Shown here one piece after another: positions 1 to 7,783 of a stretch of 64,000 bases of DNA; the first letter of the stretch is position 1; the number at the start of each line of letters is the position of its first letter. This DNA comes from Yoonia sp035117555 (GTDB lineage Bacteria; Pseudomonadota; Alphaproteobacteria; Rhodobacterales; Rhodobacteraceae). The DNA lies in contig NZ_JAYKPK010000001.1 of assembly GCF_035117555.1 (NCBI RefSeq), positions 591,178 to 655,177 on the forward strand, in the 5' to 3' direction. The position numbers were made by a program, and so were the translations under genes. The notes under the pieces are model-generated. The model worked only from the letters and a program-made list of their open reading frames with translations. It had not been told where the DNA came from and did not search any database.

Positions 1-465
1 TTCGGCCTGCGCGACACCGATAGTGCCGGTGAACGGCTTCAGCGCGACCTTGCCATGTGCGCCCCAAAGCGCGGGTGCCAGACTGACCGCATCGTATTTC
101 CATAAGGTCAGTGCCGGATCGGTGAACTGATCGGCGAGCAGCCCGAAACCGGGGATATTCGCCGTCCAGCCCCAGGCAGAGCCATCCTGCACGCGCGGCG
201 CAAAGTCATGCAGCGTGATTTTCAGCGCATCGCCGGGTTCGGCCCCATCGACATAGATCGGGCCGGACACCGGATTGATCTTGCCGAAATCCAGCGCTGT
301 GACGTCAGCTACTGTGCTCGACGGGCCAAGCTGGCCCGCCGATGAATCCTGACAGTGAAACAGGATCGTTGATCCCGGTGCGACCACCTCGGCCGGGGCA
401 ATGGAATTGTCCCAGCCGAAATGGTGCTGCGCCCCGTGGATCGTGTAGTCGCAGTTTTTGCACAT
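1..465 (-). CDS. Acetamidase/formamidase family amidohydrolase (3' end missing)
   Basis: Hydrolyses short amides such as formamide or acetamide to ammonia and the acid, in the cytoplasm. The first 155 residues are present; the rest lies beyond the left edge. The start MCKNCDYTIHGAQHHFGWDN and the stretches GPIYVDGAEPGDAL and WGWTANIPGFGLL are typical of the FmdA/AmdA family, in which His/Asp residues hold the metal. The start codon is ATG at 465, four bases after the stop of the binding-protein gene, so it is the last visible gene of the amide operon led by amiC and amiR. In Pseudomonas ami operons the amidase is an unrelated nitrilase-type enzyme, so here a different amidase family occupies that role (inference). 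The exact substrate cannot be told from this fragment. Confidence 0.9.
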   Translation of the reverse strand, partial: MCKNCDYTIHGAQHHFGWDNSIAPAEVVAPGSTILFHCQDSSAGQLGPSSTVADVTALDFGKINPVSGPIYVDGAEPGDALKITLHDFAPRVQDGSAWGWTANIPGFGLLADQFTDPALTLWKYDAVSLAPALWGAHGKVALKPFTGTIGVAQAE

Positions 466-469
466 TTTA

Positions 470-2089
470 TTATTCAGTCACAAAGACATAGTCATAGTTG
501 ACAGGGATCGACACCGGATCGACATAGAGCGCGTCATCACCACCCATGCGGGCCGATTTCATCGTGTAGCGCTGTTCGTTGAACACTGGCACCCACGGGG
601 CTTCGGCCATCACGTCCTGATAGACCTGCGACCACATTTCCAGCCGTTCTGGTGCGGCAGGGTCGATGAAGCTGTCAGCTTCGACAGCCATGGCATCGAT
701 CCCTTCATTGCAGAATTTCGACCAGTTCCAGCCCCCCTCGCCCGCGCCGGCGCAACCGAGGATCGGGCCATAGAAGTTCGACGGATCCGGGAAATCCGCG
801 ATCCAGGCCATGCCGCCGGACCAGATCATCGGCGCCTCACCCGCGCCGCCAGCCTCGATCACATTGGCCTGTGCCAGGCTGCGGATTTCCAGCGTCACGC
901 CGATCTCTGCCAGATCCTGCTGGATCGCCTGGGCGATGCGCGGGTTAGGGTCAGTGTTCATCACGTAAAGCTCGGTGGTGAAACCATCCGCGAAACCGGC
1001 CTCGGCCAGCTTGGCCTTGGCAGCTTCGACATCATAGGCGAAACCATCGAACCCTTCGCTATAACCCGGCATGCTGGGTGGCAGCGGCTGGGTGGCGGGC
1101 ACAGCGCGCCCGTTGATGATCTGAACGATCCGTTCCTTGTTGATCGCCATATTCACCGCCTCGCGCACGGCAAGCTGATCGAACGGGGCAACGCCGACAT
1201 TCAACGTGATATAGCCGGTATGCAGCTGGCCGCCTTCGATCACGCGCGCAGCCTGTTCGGGATCAGCCATGACTTCGACGAATTTCGCAGGGGGGATGCC
1301 GTCACCCGGCACGTCGACTTCACCCTGTTGCAAGCGAAGAAGTGCTACAATCGGCTCTTGCCCGACTTCAAAGGTGATCCCATCAAGATATGGCACGCCT
1401 TCACGCCAGTATTCGGCGTTCTTTTCAAAGACGACGCGCTGGCCGATGGTCCAGTCAGTCAGTTTGAACGCGCCCGTGCCGACAGGGTTCTTGCCGAAAT
1501 CATCGCCCATTTCCTCGACCACCTCCTGCGGCACGATAGAGGCAAAGTTCAGCCCCATCACATGCAGGAAGGTTGCATCAGGCCGTGACAGGGTGATCTG
1601 CACGGTCAGCGGATCGATCACTTCGACCCCCGCCAACGTCTCTGCCGCACCGCTTGAAATCTCGTCAAACCCGACAATCGACGCAAAGAACCCTGCGCCG
1701 GGGGATTGCGTGGCAGGCAAGGTCACACGGTCGAGCGAATATTTGACATCTTCCGCCGTCATTTCACGGCCGTTGTGGAAGGTCACACCCTCGCGCAGCG
1801 TGAAGGTAAAGACTGTGCCATCCTCGGACACCTCATAGCTTTCGGCCAGACCGGGGCGCAGATCGGTGGTGCCGGGGACATAATCCATCAGCCCGTCAAA
1901 TAGCGATTTGATCATCGACCAGTTCTGCCAATCATAGCCGATGGCTGGGTCGAGCGTGGCGACATCATCCTTATAGGTGATGGTGATCATGCCACCCGGT
2001 GTCGCCTCGGGGTCAGGTGTGTAATCCTGCGCCGCCAGCGGCAGCGCCATGGCAGCGATAAGAGCAGTCGAACAAAGCAGTTTTTTCAT
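470..2089 (-). CDS. ABC transporter substrate-binding protein, family 5 (peptide/nickel type)
   Basis: Periplasmic binding protein of 539 residues for a Dpp/Opp-type importer. A Sec signal peptide (MKKLLCSTALIAAMALPLAAQ) is followed by the SBP_bac_5 fold: the segment with ATLDPAIGYDWQN, FTLREGVTFHNGREMTAEDV near residue 100, and the usual large C-terminal lobe. SD-like GGAAG precedes the ATG. It follows the two permease genes in the same direction, and the amidase gene follows four bases later. Given its operon with AmiC/AmiR and an amidase, the ligand may be an amide, a short peptide or an amidated amino compound rather than a general dipeptide; this is inference. No ATPase gene is visible between the permease genes and the window edge, so it may lie further left. 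Confidence 0.9.
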   Translation of the reverse strand: MKKLLCSTALIAAMALPLAAQDYTPDPEATPGGMITITYKDDVATLDPAIGYDWQNWSMIKSLFDGLMDYVPGTTDLRPGLAESYEVSEDGTVFTFTLREGVTFHNGREMTAEDVKYSLDRVTLPATQSPGAGFFASIVGFDEISSGAAETLAGVEVIDPLTVQITLSRPDATFLHVMGLNFASIVPQEVVEEMGDDFGKNPVGTGAFKLTDWTIGQRVVFEKNAEYWREGVPYLDGITFEVGQEPIVALLRLQQGEVDVPGDGIPPAKFVEVMADPEQAARVIEGGQLHTGYITLNVGVAPFDQLAVREAVNMAINKERIVQIINGRAVPATQPLPPSMPGYSEGFDGFAYDVEAAKAKLAEAGFADGFTTELYVMNTDPNPRIAQAIQQDLAEIGVTLEIRSLAQANVIEAGGAGEAPMIWSGGMAWIADFPDPSNFYGPILGCAGAGEGGWNWSKFCNEGIDAMAVEADSFIDPAAPERLEMWSQVYQDVMAEAPWVPVFNEQRYTMKSARMGGDDALYVDPVSIPVNYDYVFVTE

Positions 2090-2123
2090 GATGATCTTCC
2101 TGTTGTTGAGGTTGGTTTGTGCT

Positions 2124-3044
2124 TCACCGCATCTTGATGCGCGGATCGATGAAGGGGGTGATGACGTCAGCCAAAAGATTGCCCAGCACGATGGCGGTCG
2201 CCGACACCATGGTCACCCCCATGATGATCGGGATATCGACACGCTGGATTGCCTGCCAGGCAAGCTGGCCGATGCCGGGCCAGCCGAACACGCTTTCGAC
2301 GACGACGAGCCCGCCCATGAAAATACCGATATCGATCCCGATCATCGCGATAATCGGCAGGATCGCATTGGGCAGGGCATGGCGGGTCAGAATGCGCGCA
2401 CGGGTCAGCCCCTTGGCGCGGGCGGTGCGGATGTAATCCTGCCGCAGCACCTCGATCATCGATGACCGCATCATGCGCGAATACCAGCCTGATCCCATGA
2501 TCCCCAGCGTGACCGCGGGCAAAACCAGATGCGCGAAGGTGCCGTAACCGCCGATGGGAAACCAGCCAAGCTGGACGGCAAAGACGTATAGCAGCAGCAG
2601 ACCGACCACGAATTGCGGGGCAGAGACGGCGACAAAACTGGTCACCATCAAAGCCTGATCCAAGGGCCGCCCGCGAAAGATCGCTGCGATCACGCCCAAG
2701 GTCAGCCCGATCAGCAATTCACAGAAAATGCCCCCCGCCATCAACAGCAAGGTTGCGGGCAGGCGCGAGGCGATCAGCGCCGACACTTCGGTGCGTTGCA
2801 GGTAACTGCGGCCCATATCGCCTTGGACAAGGCCCGCCAGATAGCGACCATATTGCACCAGCAACGGCTGATCCAGCCCCAGTTGCTGACGGATATTTTC
2901 CACCGTCTGCGCCGTGGCCGACCGCCCCGCGATCTGGCGCACCGGATCGGCAGGCAGGACGTAAAGCAGAACGAACGTGATGAAACTGACGCCCAGCAGG
3001 ATCAACAGGGCCTGAATGACGCGACGCAACAGATATCCGGCCAT
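2124..3044 (-). CDS. ABC transporter permease, DppB type
   Basis: Inner-membrane permease of 306 residues for a peptide/nickel-class importer. It shows the DppB N-terminus (YLLRRVIQALLILLGVSFITF), an early periplasmic loop with DPVRQIAGRSAT, a coupling-helix region with RMMRSSMIEVLRQDYIRTARAKG (EAA-type loop near residue 200) and the C-terminal segment VESVFGWPGIGQLAWQAI. The ATG at 3044 overlaps the stop of the preceding permease gene as TGATG; GAGG lies nine bases upstream. A TTG one codon earlier would also be in frame. It pairs with the DppC-like protein as the membrane channel of the amide operon importer. Confidence 0.92.
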   Translation of the reverse strand: MAGYLLRRVIQALLILLGVSFITFVLLYVLPADPVRQIAGRSATAQTVENIRQQLGLDQPLLVQYGRYLAGLVQGDMGRSYLQRTEVSALIASRLPATLLLMAGGIFCELLIGLTLGVIAAIFRGRPLDQALMVTSFVAVSAPQFVVGLLLLYVFAVQLGWFPIGGYGTFAHLVLPAVTLGIMGSGWYSRMMRSSMIEVLRQDYIRTARAKGLTRARILTRHALPNAILPIIAMIGIDIGIFMGGLVVVESVFGWPGIGQLAWQAIQRVDIPIIMGVTMVSATAIVLGNLLADVITPFIDPRIKMR

Positions 3045-3925
3045 CAATCCTGCCCTCTTTGTGTGGGGTCCAGCACATCGCGCAGGGCGTCACCGACCAG
3101 ATTGAACGCCAATGCCAGCAGCAGGATCGCGGCACCGGGGATGAACACCAGCCACGGCGCGGCCTGAAAATAGGTCTGGTTTTCAAAAATGATATTGCCC
3201 CAGCTTGGCGTTGGCGGCTGCACACCGACACCAAGGAAACTCAGGGTCGCCTCCAACAACACGGTGACCGAAATCCCCAACGTGCCCCAGACAATCAGCG
3301 TCGGCACCAGATGCGGGAGGATATGCCGGAACAGGATGCGCGATTGCGATGCGCCCAAGGTGCGTTCGGCGGCGATGAATTCACGCTCTGACAGGCTGGT
3401 GGTTTCAGTATAGACCACACGCGCAGTCTGCACCCAGTTCACCAATGCGATGACCATCGCCACGATCCAGAGCGAGGGCTGGAAAATCGCCGCCAGACAA
3501 ATCGCCAGCAACAGCGCCGGAAAGGCCATCATCAGATCGGTGAAGCGCATCAGCACCGATCCAATCCAGCCCCGCAGAAACCCGGCAGTCAGCCCGATCA
3601 ATGTGCCGATGATCAGCGCCGCGCCATTCGCCACCACCCCGATGATCAGCGAGGTGCGCGCGCCGTAAAGGATACGGCTGAACAGATCGCGCCCCAACAA
3701 GTCCGTGCCCATCAGAAAGTCGCCGCCCGGCGGCATCGGTGCGCCTTGCAGGGTCAGACCATCGAACAATTGCTCGTTCGGGCCATAGCGCACCAGCCAA
3801 GGTGCAAAGATCGCGCCACCCACGACGATGAAAATGATCGCAAAGCCGAACAAGGCAAGCTTGCGGCGCAGCAACCGCCGCCACACGCCCGCAGGCGAAA
3901 CGATGACCGGGGTGATATCAACCAT
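3044..3925 (-). CDS. ABC transporter permease, DppC type
   Basis: Second membrane subunit (293 residues) of the same importer. The N-terminal cytoplasmic segment WRRLLRRKLALFGFAIIF, the loop GTDLLGRDLFSRILYGARTSL and the EAA-type loop SEREFIAAERTLGAS are characteristic of DppC/OppC. The ATG at 3925 has AGGAG seven bases upstream; a GTG two codons earlier is possible. The start overlaps the end of the ANTAR regulator gene by eight bases, which suggests translational coupling and puts transporter synthesis directly downstream of the regulator in one transcript. Confidence 0.92.
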   Translation of the reverse strand: MVDITPVIVSPAGVWRRLLRRKLALFGFAIIFIVVGGAIFAPWLVRYGPNEQLFDGLTLQGAPMPPGGDFLMGTDLLGRDLFSRILYGARTSLIIGVVANGAALIIGTLIGLTAGFLRGWIGSVLMRFTDLMMAFPALLLAICLAAIFQPSLWIVAMVIALVNWVQTARVVYTETTSLSEREFIAAERTLGASQSRILFRHILPHLVPTLIVWGTLGISVTVLLEATLSFLGVGVQPPTPSWGNIIFENQTYFQAAPWLVFIPGAAILLLALAFNLVGDALRDVLDPTQRGQD

Positions 3926-4511
3926 GATCACTCTCCTGTGGTCCGGCGTTGGAGACGATGCGTTCTGCCGCTTCCTCGAAACTCACCCGCCAGGCCATCG
4001 CCATCGCGCGCAACTGATCATAGGCGGCATCTTCCGACTTGCCCCGCGCAGCCAGCAAGGCCACGGCACGCACCACGGTTTGCCGCTGGCCCAACCGCGC
4101 GCGCAGGCTGGTAATCCGGTCGGCCATCTCCGCGCGTGCGTCAAAAGTCGCGCGGGCGATCAGCAAGGCGGAATAGACGCCGCCAGTTCCCACAGGCTTC
4201 AAAATCTGCGCGTCAGCGCCGAAATTCATCAGCCATTCGATGCGCCCCGGCGCCTCGGACCCGACAAGGGCGATAGTGGGCATCGGGGCCTGACCCGCAG
4301 GCCAGGGGAATTGATCGTCATAGGCGGGATCAACATCCAGAAACAGATAATCAGCCCCGCGCGCCGCCACTGGCAAGCTGGGCCAATGCGGGGTCACTTG
4401 CAGGCCAATCGCCTCTAACTGGCGGGTCAGGGCGACCACGGTGGCATGTGGCCGGTGCAGGATCGCAGCATTTGCCCCGCCCAATTCAGGGATCTGCAAG
4501 CGGCGCATCAT
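3918..4511 (-). CDS. amiR: AmiR/NasT-type ANTAR antitermination regulator
   Basis: RNA-binding antiterminator of 197 residues. Residues 1-125 form a receiver-like domain without a convincing phosphorylation pocket, as in AmiR. A short coiled-coil with RITSLRARLGQR leads into a C-terminal ANTAR domain (about 135-190) with the pattern RQTVVRAVALLAARGKSEDA and LRAMAMAWRVSFEEAAERI. In Pseudomonas, AmiC holds AmiR silent until amide binds; free AmiR then prevents termination in the leader RNA. Here the ATG overlaps the amiC stop as ATGA, matching that partnership. A strong terminator lies in the amiC leader at 5619-5668. The assignment to AmiR rests on architecture and gene order. Confidence 0.9.
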   Translation of the reverse strand: MMRRLQIPELGGANAAILHRPHATVVALTRQLEAIGLQVTPHWPSLPVAARGADYLFLDVDPAYDDQFPWPAGQAPMPTIALVGSEAPGRIEWLMNFGADAQILKPVGTGGVYSALLIARATFDARAEMADRITSLRARLGQRQTVVRAVALLAARGKSEDAAYDQLRAMAMAWRVSFEEAAERIVSNAGPQESDHG

Positions 4512-5602
4512 GTGACCACCCGCAAGGCAGGACGTAACGTCTCGCGGCCCATTGTCAGATAAGGATCACCCTCTACCGGCCCCATGGATTTCAGCGCGAC
4601 AAAGGCACCCTGCTGCACCTGCGCGATGACGACTGGCAGGCTGGTGTGATGCGTGCGCGCATTGATCCCAAGCTGCGCGGCTTCCGGCAGGGCGAGCAAT
4701 TGCGCCAGCGGCCACATCTCGGCCCCCGGACGCCCATGCAACAAACGCGCCAGCATCATGACAGAGGCATGGGCTGCCGCCTCGAAAGACGACCCGAAGT
4801 CCCTGCCCTCGCCCTGCGCCAGACCGGGCTGTCCGCGAAACCACGGCCCGGCAGCGATCACGCCTTCGGCAGCAGCACCAATCGCAGGTAATTCGCATTC
4901 GGTCAGGTTGCAGGACAGCACCGGGCAATTCCCTTGCGCGAAATAGAGATCACGGGCGCGCAGGTCGGCCATCCCTTGCAAGAACGCATATTGCGATGGG
5001 CCGATCAGTTGATTAAGTACGAAATCGGGCCGCATCTCGGCGATCTCGGCCACGATCCGCGCCACATCGGTGGACCCCAGCGGCAGATACCGTTCGCCCA
5101 GCACCGACCCGCCAGCGCGCATACCGATTTCGCGCGCCAGCCGGTTCATTTCCCAGCCCCAGATGTAATTCGACCCGGTGAGATAGCTCCGCGTGCCGTG
5201 CCGGGCAAAGGCGTGATCCAGCAATGGCAACAGGTGCTGGTTCGGGCAGGCGTGGGTATAGACGATGCGGTCAGATGTTTCGAACCCTTCATGCGGCACC
5301 GGATACCATAGCGCGCCATCCGCCCGCTCAAGAGCGGGGATCACTTCCTTACGGCTCCATGATGTGGTGCAGCCAATGACATGGCGCGCGTCCGTTTCGC
5401 GCAGGATGTCTTCGCAGAGCGGCGCATAGGCATCGACATTGCCCTGCGGATCACGCGTGATAGCCCGAAAGGCGATATCAAACGCAGGGTCAACATTGAC
5501 CTGCGCGATGGCCTTGAGTGCACCGGTCAGGCTCGCCTCGCCCAGCAGGCTATAGGTGCCGGAGCGCGAGAACAGGATGCCAAGGTCGATCTTGCGTTTC
5601 AA
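4508..5602 (-). CDS. amiC: AmiC-like amide sensor (periplasmic-binding-protein fold, cytoplasmic)
   Basis: Ligand sensor of 364 residues in the AmiC/branched-chain amino acid binding-protein family. The opening KIDLGILFSRSGTYSLLGEA, the segment HVIGCTTSWSRKEVIPALER and LYFAQGNCPVLSCNLTECEL are AmiC-like. No signal peptide precedes the fold, so it should stay in the cytoplasm and bind AmiR, as in Pseudomonas aeruginosa. The start is TTG at 5602, with GAGG seven bases upstream, just after the terminator stem and its T tract. It is the first gene of the amide operon and overlaps amiR by four bases. The inducing ligand is unknown; a small amide is expected from the family and from the downstream amidase. 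Confidence 0.88.
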   Translation of the reverse strand: MKRKIDLGILFSRSGTYSLLGEASLTGALKAIAQVNVDPAFDIAFRAITRDPQGNVDAYAPLCEDILRETDARHVIGCTTSWSRKEVIPALERADGALWYPVPHEGFETSDRIVYTHACPNQHLLPLLDHAFARHGTRSYLTGSNYIWGWEMNRLAREIGMRAGGSVLGERYLPLGSTDVARIVAEIAEMRPDFVLNQLIGPSQYAFLQGMADLRARDLYFAQGNCPVLSCNLTECELPAIGAAAEGVIAAGPWFRGQPGLAQGEGRDFGSSFEAAAHASVMMLARLLHGRPGAEMWPLAQLLALPEAAQLGINARTHHTSLPVVIAQVQQGAFVALKSMGPVEGDPYLTMGRETLRPALRVVT

Positions 5603-5618
5603 TGCGATGCCTCAAACG

Positions 5619-5668
5619 AAAAAAGCCCCGCTTTCCCAAACGCAGATAGCGTTGCGGGAAAAGCGAGG
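5619..5668 (-). terminator. Intrinsic terminator in the amiC leader (antitermination target)
   Basis: On the minus strand a long GC-rich stem (arm starting CCTCGCTTTTCCCGCAACG, other arm CGTTTGGGAAAGCGGGG) closes over a short loop and is followed by six T residues. It ends about 17 bases before the amiC start codon, so it lies inside the leader of the amide operon rather than after a gene. This position is what an AmiR/ANTAR antiterminator acts upon. The stem is visible directly; its control by AmiR is inferred from the family. Confidence 0.8.
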
Positions 5669-5774
5669 CGTGAATGCCGATATGTCTTGATCAAGATCGC
5701 CCGAGATTTGACTTTATGTCAACTGCAAGACAGAGCAGGCGATCTCGATCGGTGTGATGGCTTAAAATTTAAGC
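5669..5774 (-). promoter_or_regulatory. Structured leader of the amide operon with several inverted repeats
   Basis: Upstream of the terminator this stretch holds three short dyads: TCTTGATCAAGA (5685-5696), TTGAC with GTCAA around a five-base centre (5708-5722), and GCTTAAA with TTTAAGC (5760-5774). A pair GATCGCC/GGCGATC can also bring the ends of the leader together. ANTAR targets are usually two neighbouring small hairpins with hexanucleotide loops; these hairpins do not fit that form exactly. A promoter was not identified with confidence. The reading as the AmiR-binding leader is inference from position. Confidence 0.45.
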
Positions 5775-5824
5775 GCTTTTGGTGATATCTGCCCCGAACA
5801 GGGCGATATGGTTGAAACCTGCCT

Positions 5825-6682
5825 TCAGGCTGATGCGCGCACCTTCTGCGTCTGCACGCCAAGCCCGTCGATGCCAAGGCGCAGAACCTCGCCGCCTTTG
5901 AGGTAATGTGGTGGCTTTTGCCCCATCCCGACACCGGGCGGCGTCCCGGTTGAGATGATGTCACCCGGTTGCAGGCTCATGAACCGTGAACAATAGGCGA
6001 TCAAATGCGGCACCTTGTAGACCATCGTCGCGGTGCTGCCGTCCTGATAGCGCTTGCCGTCCACCTCCAGCCACAGGCCGAGGGCGTCATGATCAGCGAT
6101 TTCATCCGGTGTCACCAGCCAGGGGCCGGTCGGACCGAAAGTGTCGCAGCCCTTACCCTTGTCCCATGTGCCGGCGCGTTCGATCTGATATTCGCGTTCA
6201 GACACGTCATTGATCACGCAGAAACCGGCGACGTGGTTCATCGCATCGGCTTCTTCAATATAGGCACCGCCCTGCCCGATCACGACACCCAGTTCGACCT
6301 CCCAATCGGTTTTGACCGATCCACGCGGGATCTGGATATCATCGTCAGGCCCGCAGATGGCCGAGGTCCATTTGTTGAAAATCACTGGCTCCGGCGGCAC
6401 GTCAAGACCGCTTTCGGCGGCATGATCGGCATAGTTCAAGCCGATGCAGATAAATTTACCCACCTGCCCGACGCACGGCCCAAGGCGCAGATCGTCCTGC
6501 GGCGTGCCAGCAACAACCGGCAGGCTGTCGATATCCAGCGCCTTCAGCCGCGCAATCGTATCGGGCAGCAGCGCCGCACCGGCGACATCTGGCACATGAG
6601 CAGACAGATCGCGCACGTGACCTTCCGCGTCCAGACATCCGGGTTTTTCCTGACCGCGCGGGCCGTAACGCAATAGTTTCAT
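5825..6682 (-). CDS. Fumarylacetoacetate hydrolase family protein, probable 2,4-diketo-3-deoxy-L-fuconate hydrolase
   Basis: FAH-family hydrolase of 285 residues. It carries an N-terminal strand region (MKLLRYGPRGQEKPGCLDAE) and the catalytic FAH domain from about residue 75, with IGLNYADHAAESG, DWEVELGVVIGQGG (metal-binding acidic residues), YQIERAGTWDKGKGCDTFGP and IISTGTPPGVGMG. In the non-phosphorylative L-fucose pathway such an enzyme cleaves 2,4-diketo-3-deoxy-L-fuconate to pyruvate and L-lactate. It lies after the sugar importer genes on the same strand, with the SDR and dehydratase genes further upstream in the same direction. That gene set supports the role; ureidoglycolate lyase or another FAH function is less likely here. 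Confidence 0.85.
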   Translation of the reverse strand: MKLLRYGPRGQEKPGCLDAEGHVRDLSAHVPDVAGAALLPDTIARLKALDIDSLPVVAGTPQDDLRLGPCVGQVGKFICIGLNYADHAAESGLDVPPEPVIFNKWTSAICGPDDDIQIPRGSVKTDWEVELGVVIGQGGAYIEEADAMNHVAGFCVINDVSEREYQIERAGTWDKGKGCDTFGPTGPWLVTPDEIADHDALGLWLEVDGKRYQDGSTATMVYKVPHLIAYCSRFMSLQPGDIISTGTPPGVGMGQKPPHYLKGGEVLRLGIDGLGVQTQKVRASA

Positions 6683-6710
6683 CTGCTCTCTTTCTTCATT
6701 TAATATGGCG

Positions 6711-6766
6711 CAGCCCCGGACCTGATCCGGGAGCTTGCCCCGGACCCCGATCCGGGGCCGCTAGTT
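6711..6766. repeat. Tandem palindromic GC-rich element between operon genes
   Basis: Two adjacent inverted repeats, CCCCGGACCTGATCCGGGA and CCCCGGACCCCGATCCGGGG, fill the short gap between the binding-protein gene and the FAH gene. They can form hairpins on either strand and resemble the REP-like intergenic palindromes common in alphaproteobacteria. They have no T tract, so they are more likely an mRNA-stabilising or repeat element than a terminator. Inside an operon, such an element could protect the upstream binding-protein message (inference). Confidence 0.6.
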
Positions 6767-6770
6767 CTGA

Positions 6771-7718
6771 TCAATCGTAAAGAACCGCCTGAATGTCAGC
6801 ATCATCGATATTGGACTGATCATAATAGTAAAAGCCCGTGTCGATCACCGCTGGCAATTCTTCCCCGTTCATCGCCGCAATTGCGGCCTTGACGGTTTCA
6901 TAGCCGATCCCCACCGGGTTCTGCGTGATCGCGCCTGCCATCAGACCCTCGCGGATCGCATCGGTCTGCGCCTTGCCGGAATCATAACCGATGATGGTGA
7001 CACCTTCGGTGCCCATTTCACGCACCGCATTGACGATCCCGATGGCCGATCCCTCATTGGTGCCGAACATCCCGTCCAGATCAGGGTTGGCGGTCAGGAT
7101 CGCCTTGGCGACTTCGGTTGATTGCAACTGATCGCCTGCCCCATATTGCACGCTGACAATATTGATATCGGGATAGGCGGCTTCCATCTGGTTCAGAAAC
7201 CCGTCGCGCCGGTCAATCCCGGTGCGGCTGGTCTGGTCATGGGCGACGACGGCAACATTGCCTGCGCCGCCGATCAGTTCCGCCATCTTGTCAGCGGCCA
7301 AAGCAGCGGCAGCGACGTTGTCGGTCGTGGCCGTGGTGACAGGAATATCGCTGTCCACACCGCTGTCAAAGGCAACAATCGCGATGCCCGCATCGGCGGC
7401 CTGCTGTAGCAGCGGGATAGCGGCCTGACTGTCGAGCGCGGCAAAGCCGATGGCAGACGGGTTATTGGCCAAAGCGGCAGACAGCATGTCGATCTGGCGG
7501 TCCACCATGGTTTCGTTGTCGGGGCCCTCAAAAGTGATACGCACCCCTTCTTCTGCCGCGGCCTGATCGGCACCGGCTTTTACTGCCTGCCAGAACTGGT
7601 GCTGAAACCCTTTCGAGATCAGCGGGATATAGATTTCATCCTGAGCAAAGGCAGCAGGTGCCGTGCTCATGGTCAAAGTGGCGGCAAATGCGCCGAATAA
7701 AACGCGACGTGACAACAT
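6771..7718 (-). CDS. Sugar ABC transporter substrate-binding protein (ribose type)
   Basis: Periplasmic sugar-binding protein of 315 residues with a Sec signal peptide (MLSRRVLFGAFAATLTMSTA, cleavage after AFAQ). The Peripla_BP_4 fold shows the early segment IPLISKGFQHQFWQAVKAGA, the hinge region FAALDSQAAIPLLQQAADAG and the D/N-rich pocket stretch AFDSGVDSDIPVTTATTDN. The start is ATG at 7718, preceded by GGAGGAAACCAC; a longer reading frame upstream has no family similarity. It is the last part of the RbsA-RbsC-RbsB-type importer in this operon. From the adjoining pathway genes the likely ligand is L-fucose or a related deoxy sugar. Confidence 0.93.
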   Translation of the reverse strand: MLSRRVLFGAFAATLTMSTAPAAFAQDEIYIPLISKGFQHQFWQAVKAGADQAAAEEGVRITFEGPDNETMVDRQIDMLSAALANNPSAIGFAALDSQAAIPLLQQAADAGIAIVAFDSGVDSDIPVTTATTDNVAAAALAADKMAELIGGAGNVAVVAHDQTSRTGIDRRDGFLNQMEAAYPDINIVSVQYGAGDQLQSTEVAKAILTANPDLDGMFGTNEGSAIGIVNAVREMGTEGVTIIGYDSGKAQTDAIREGLMAGAITQNPVGIGYETVKAAIAAMNGEELPAVIDTGFYYYDQSNIDDADIQAVLYD

Positions 7719-7783
7719 GTGGTTTCCTCCCTTGGTTGTCGGTTGTCCCGGCCACCTTTTGCCGGGGATCGTGGTAAATGGTG

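Noticed and set aside
6711..6766. The GC-rich tandem palindromes as an intrinsic terminator
   Set aside because: There is no T tract on either strand, and the genes on both sides appear to belong to the same operon.
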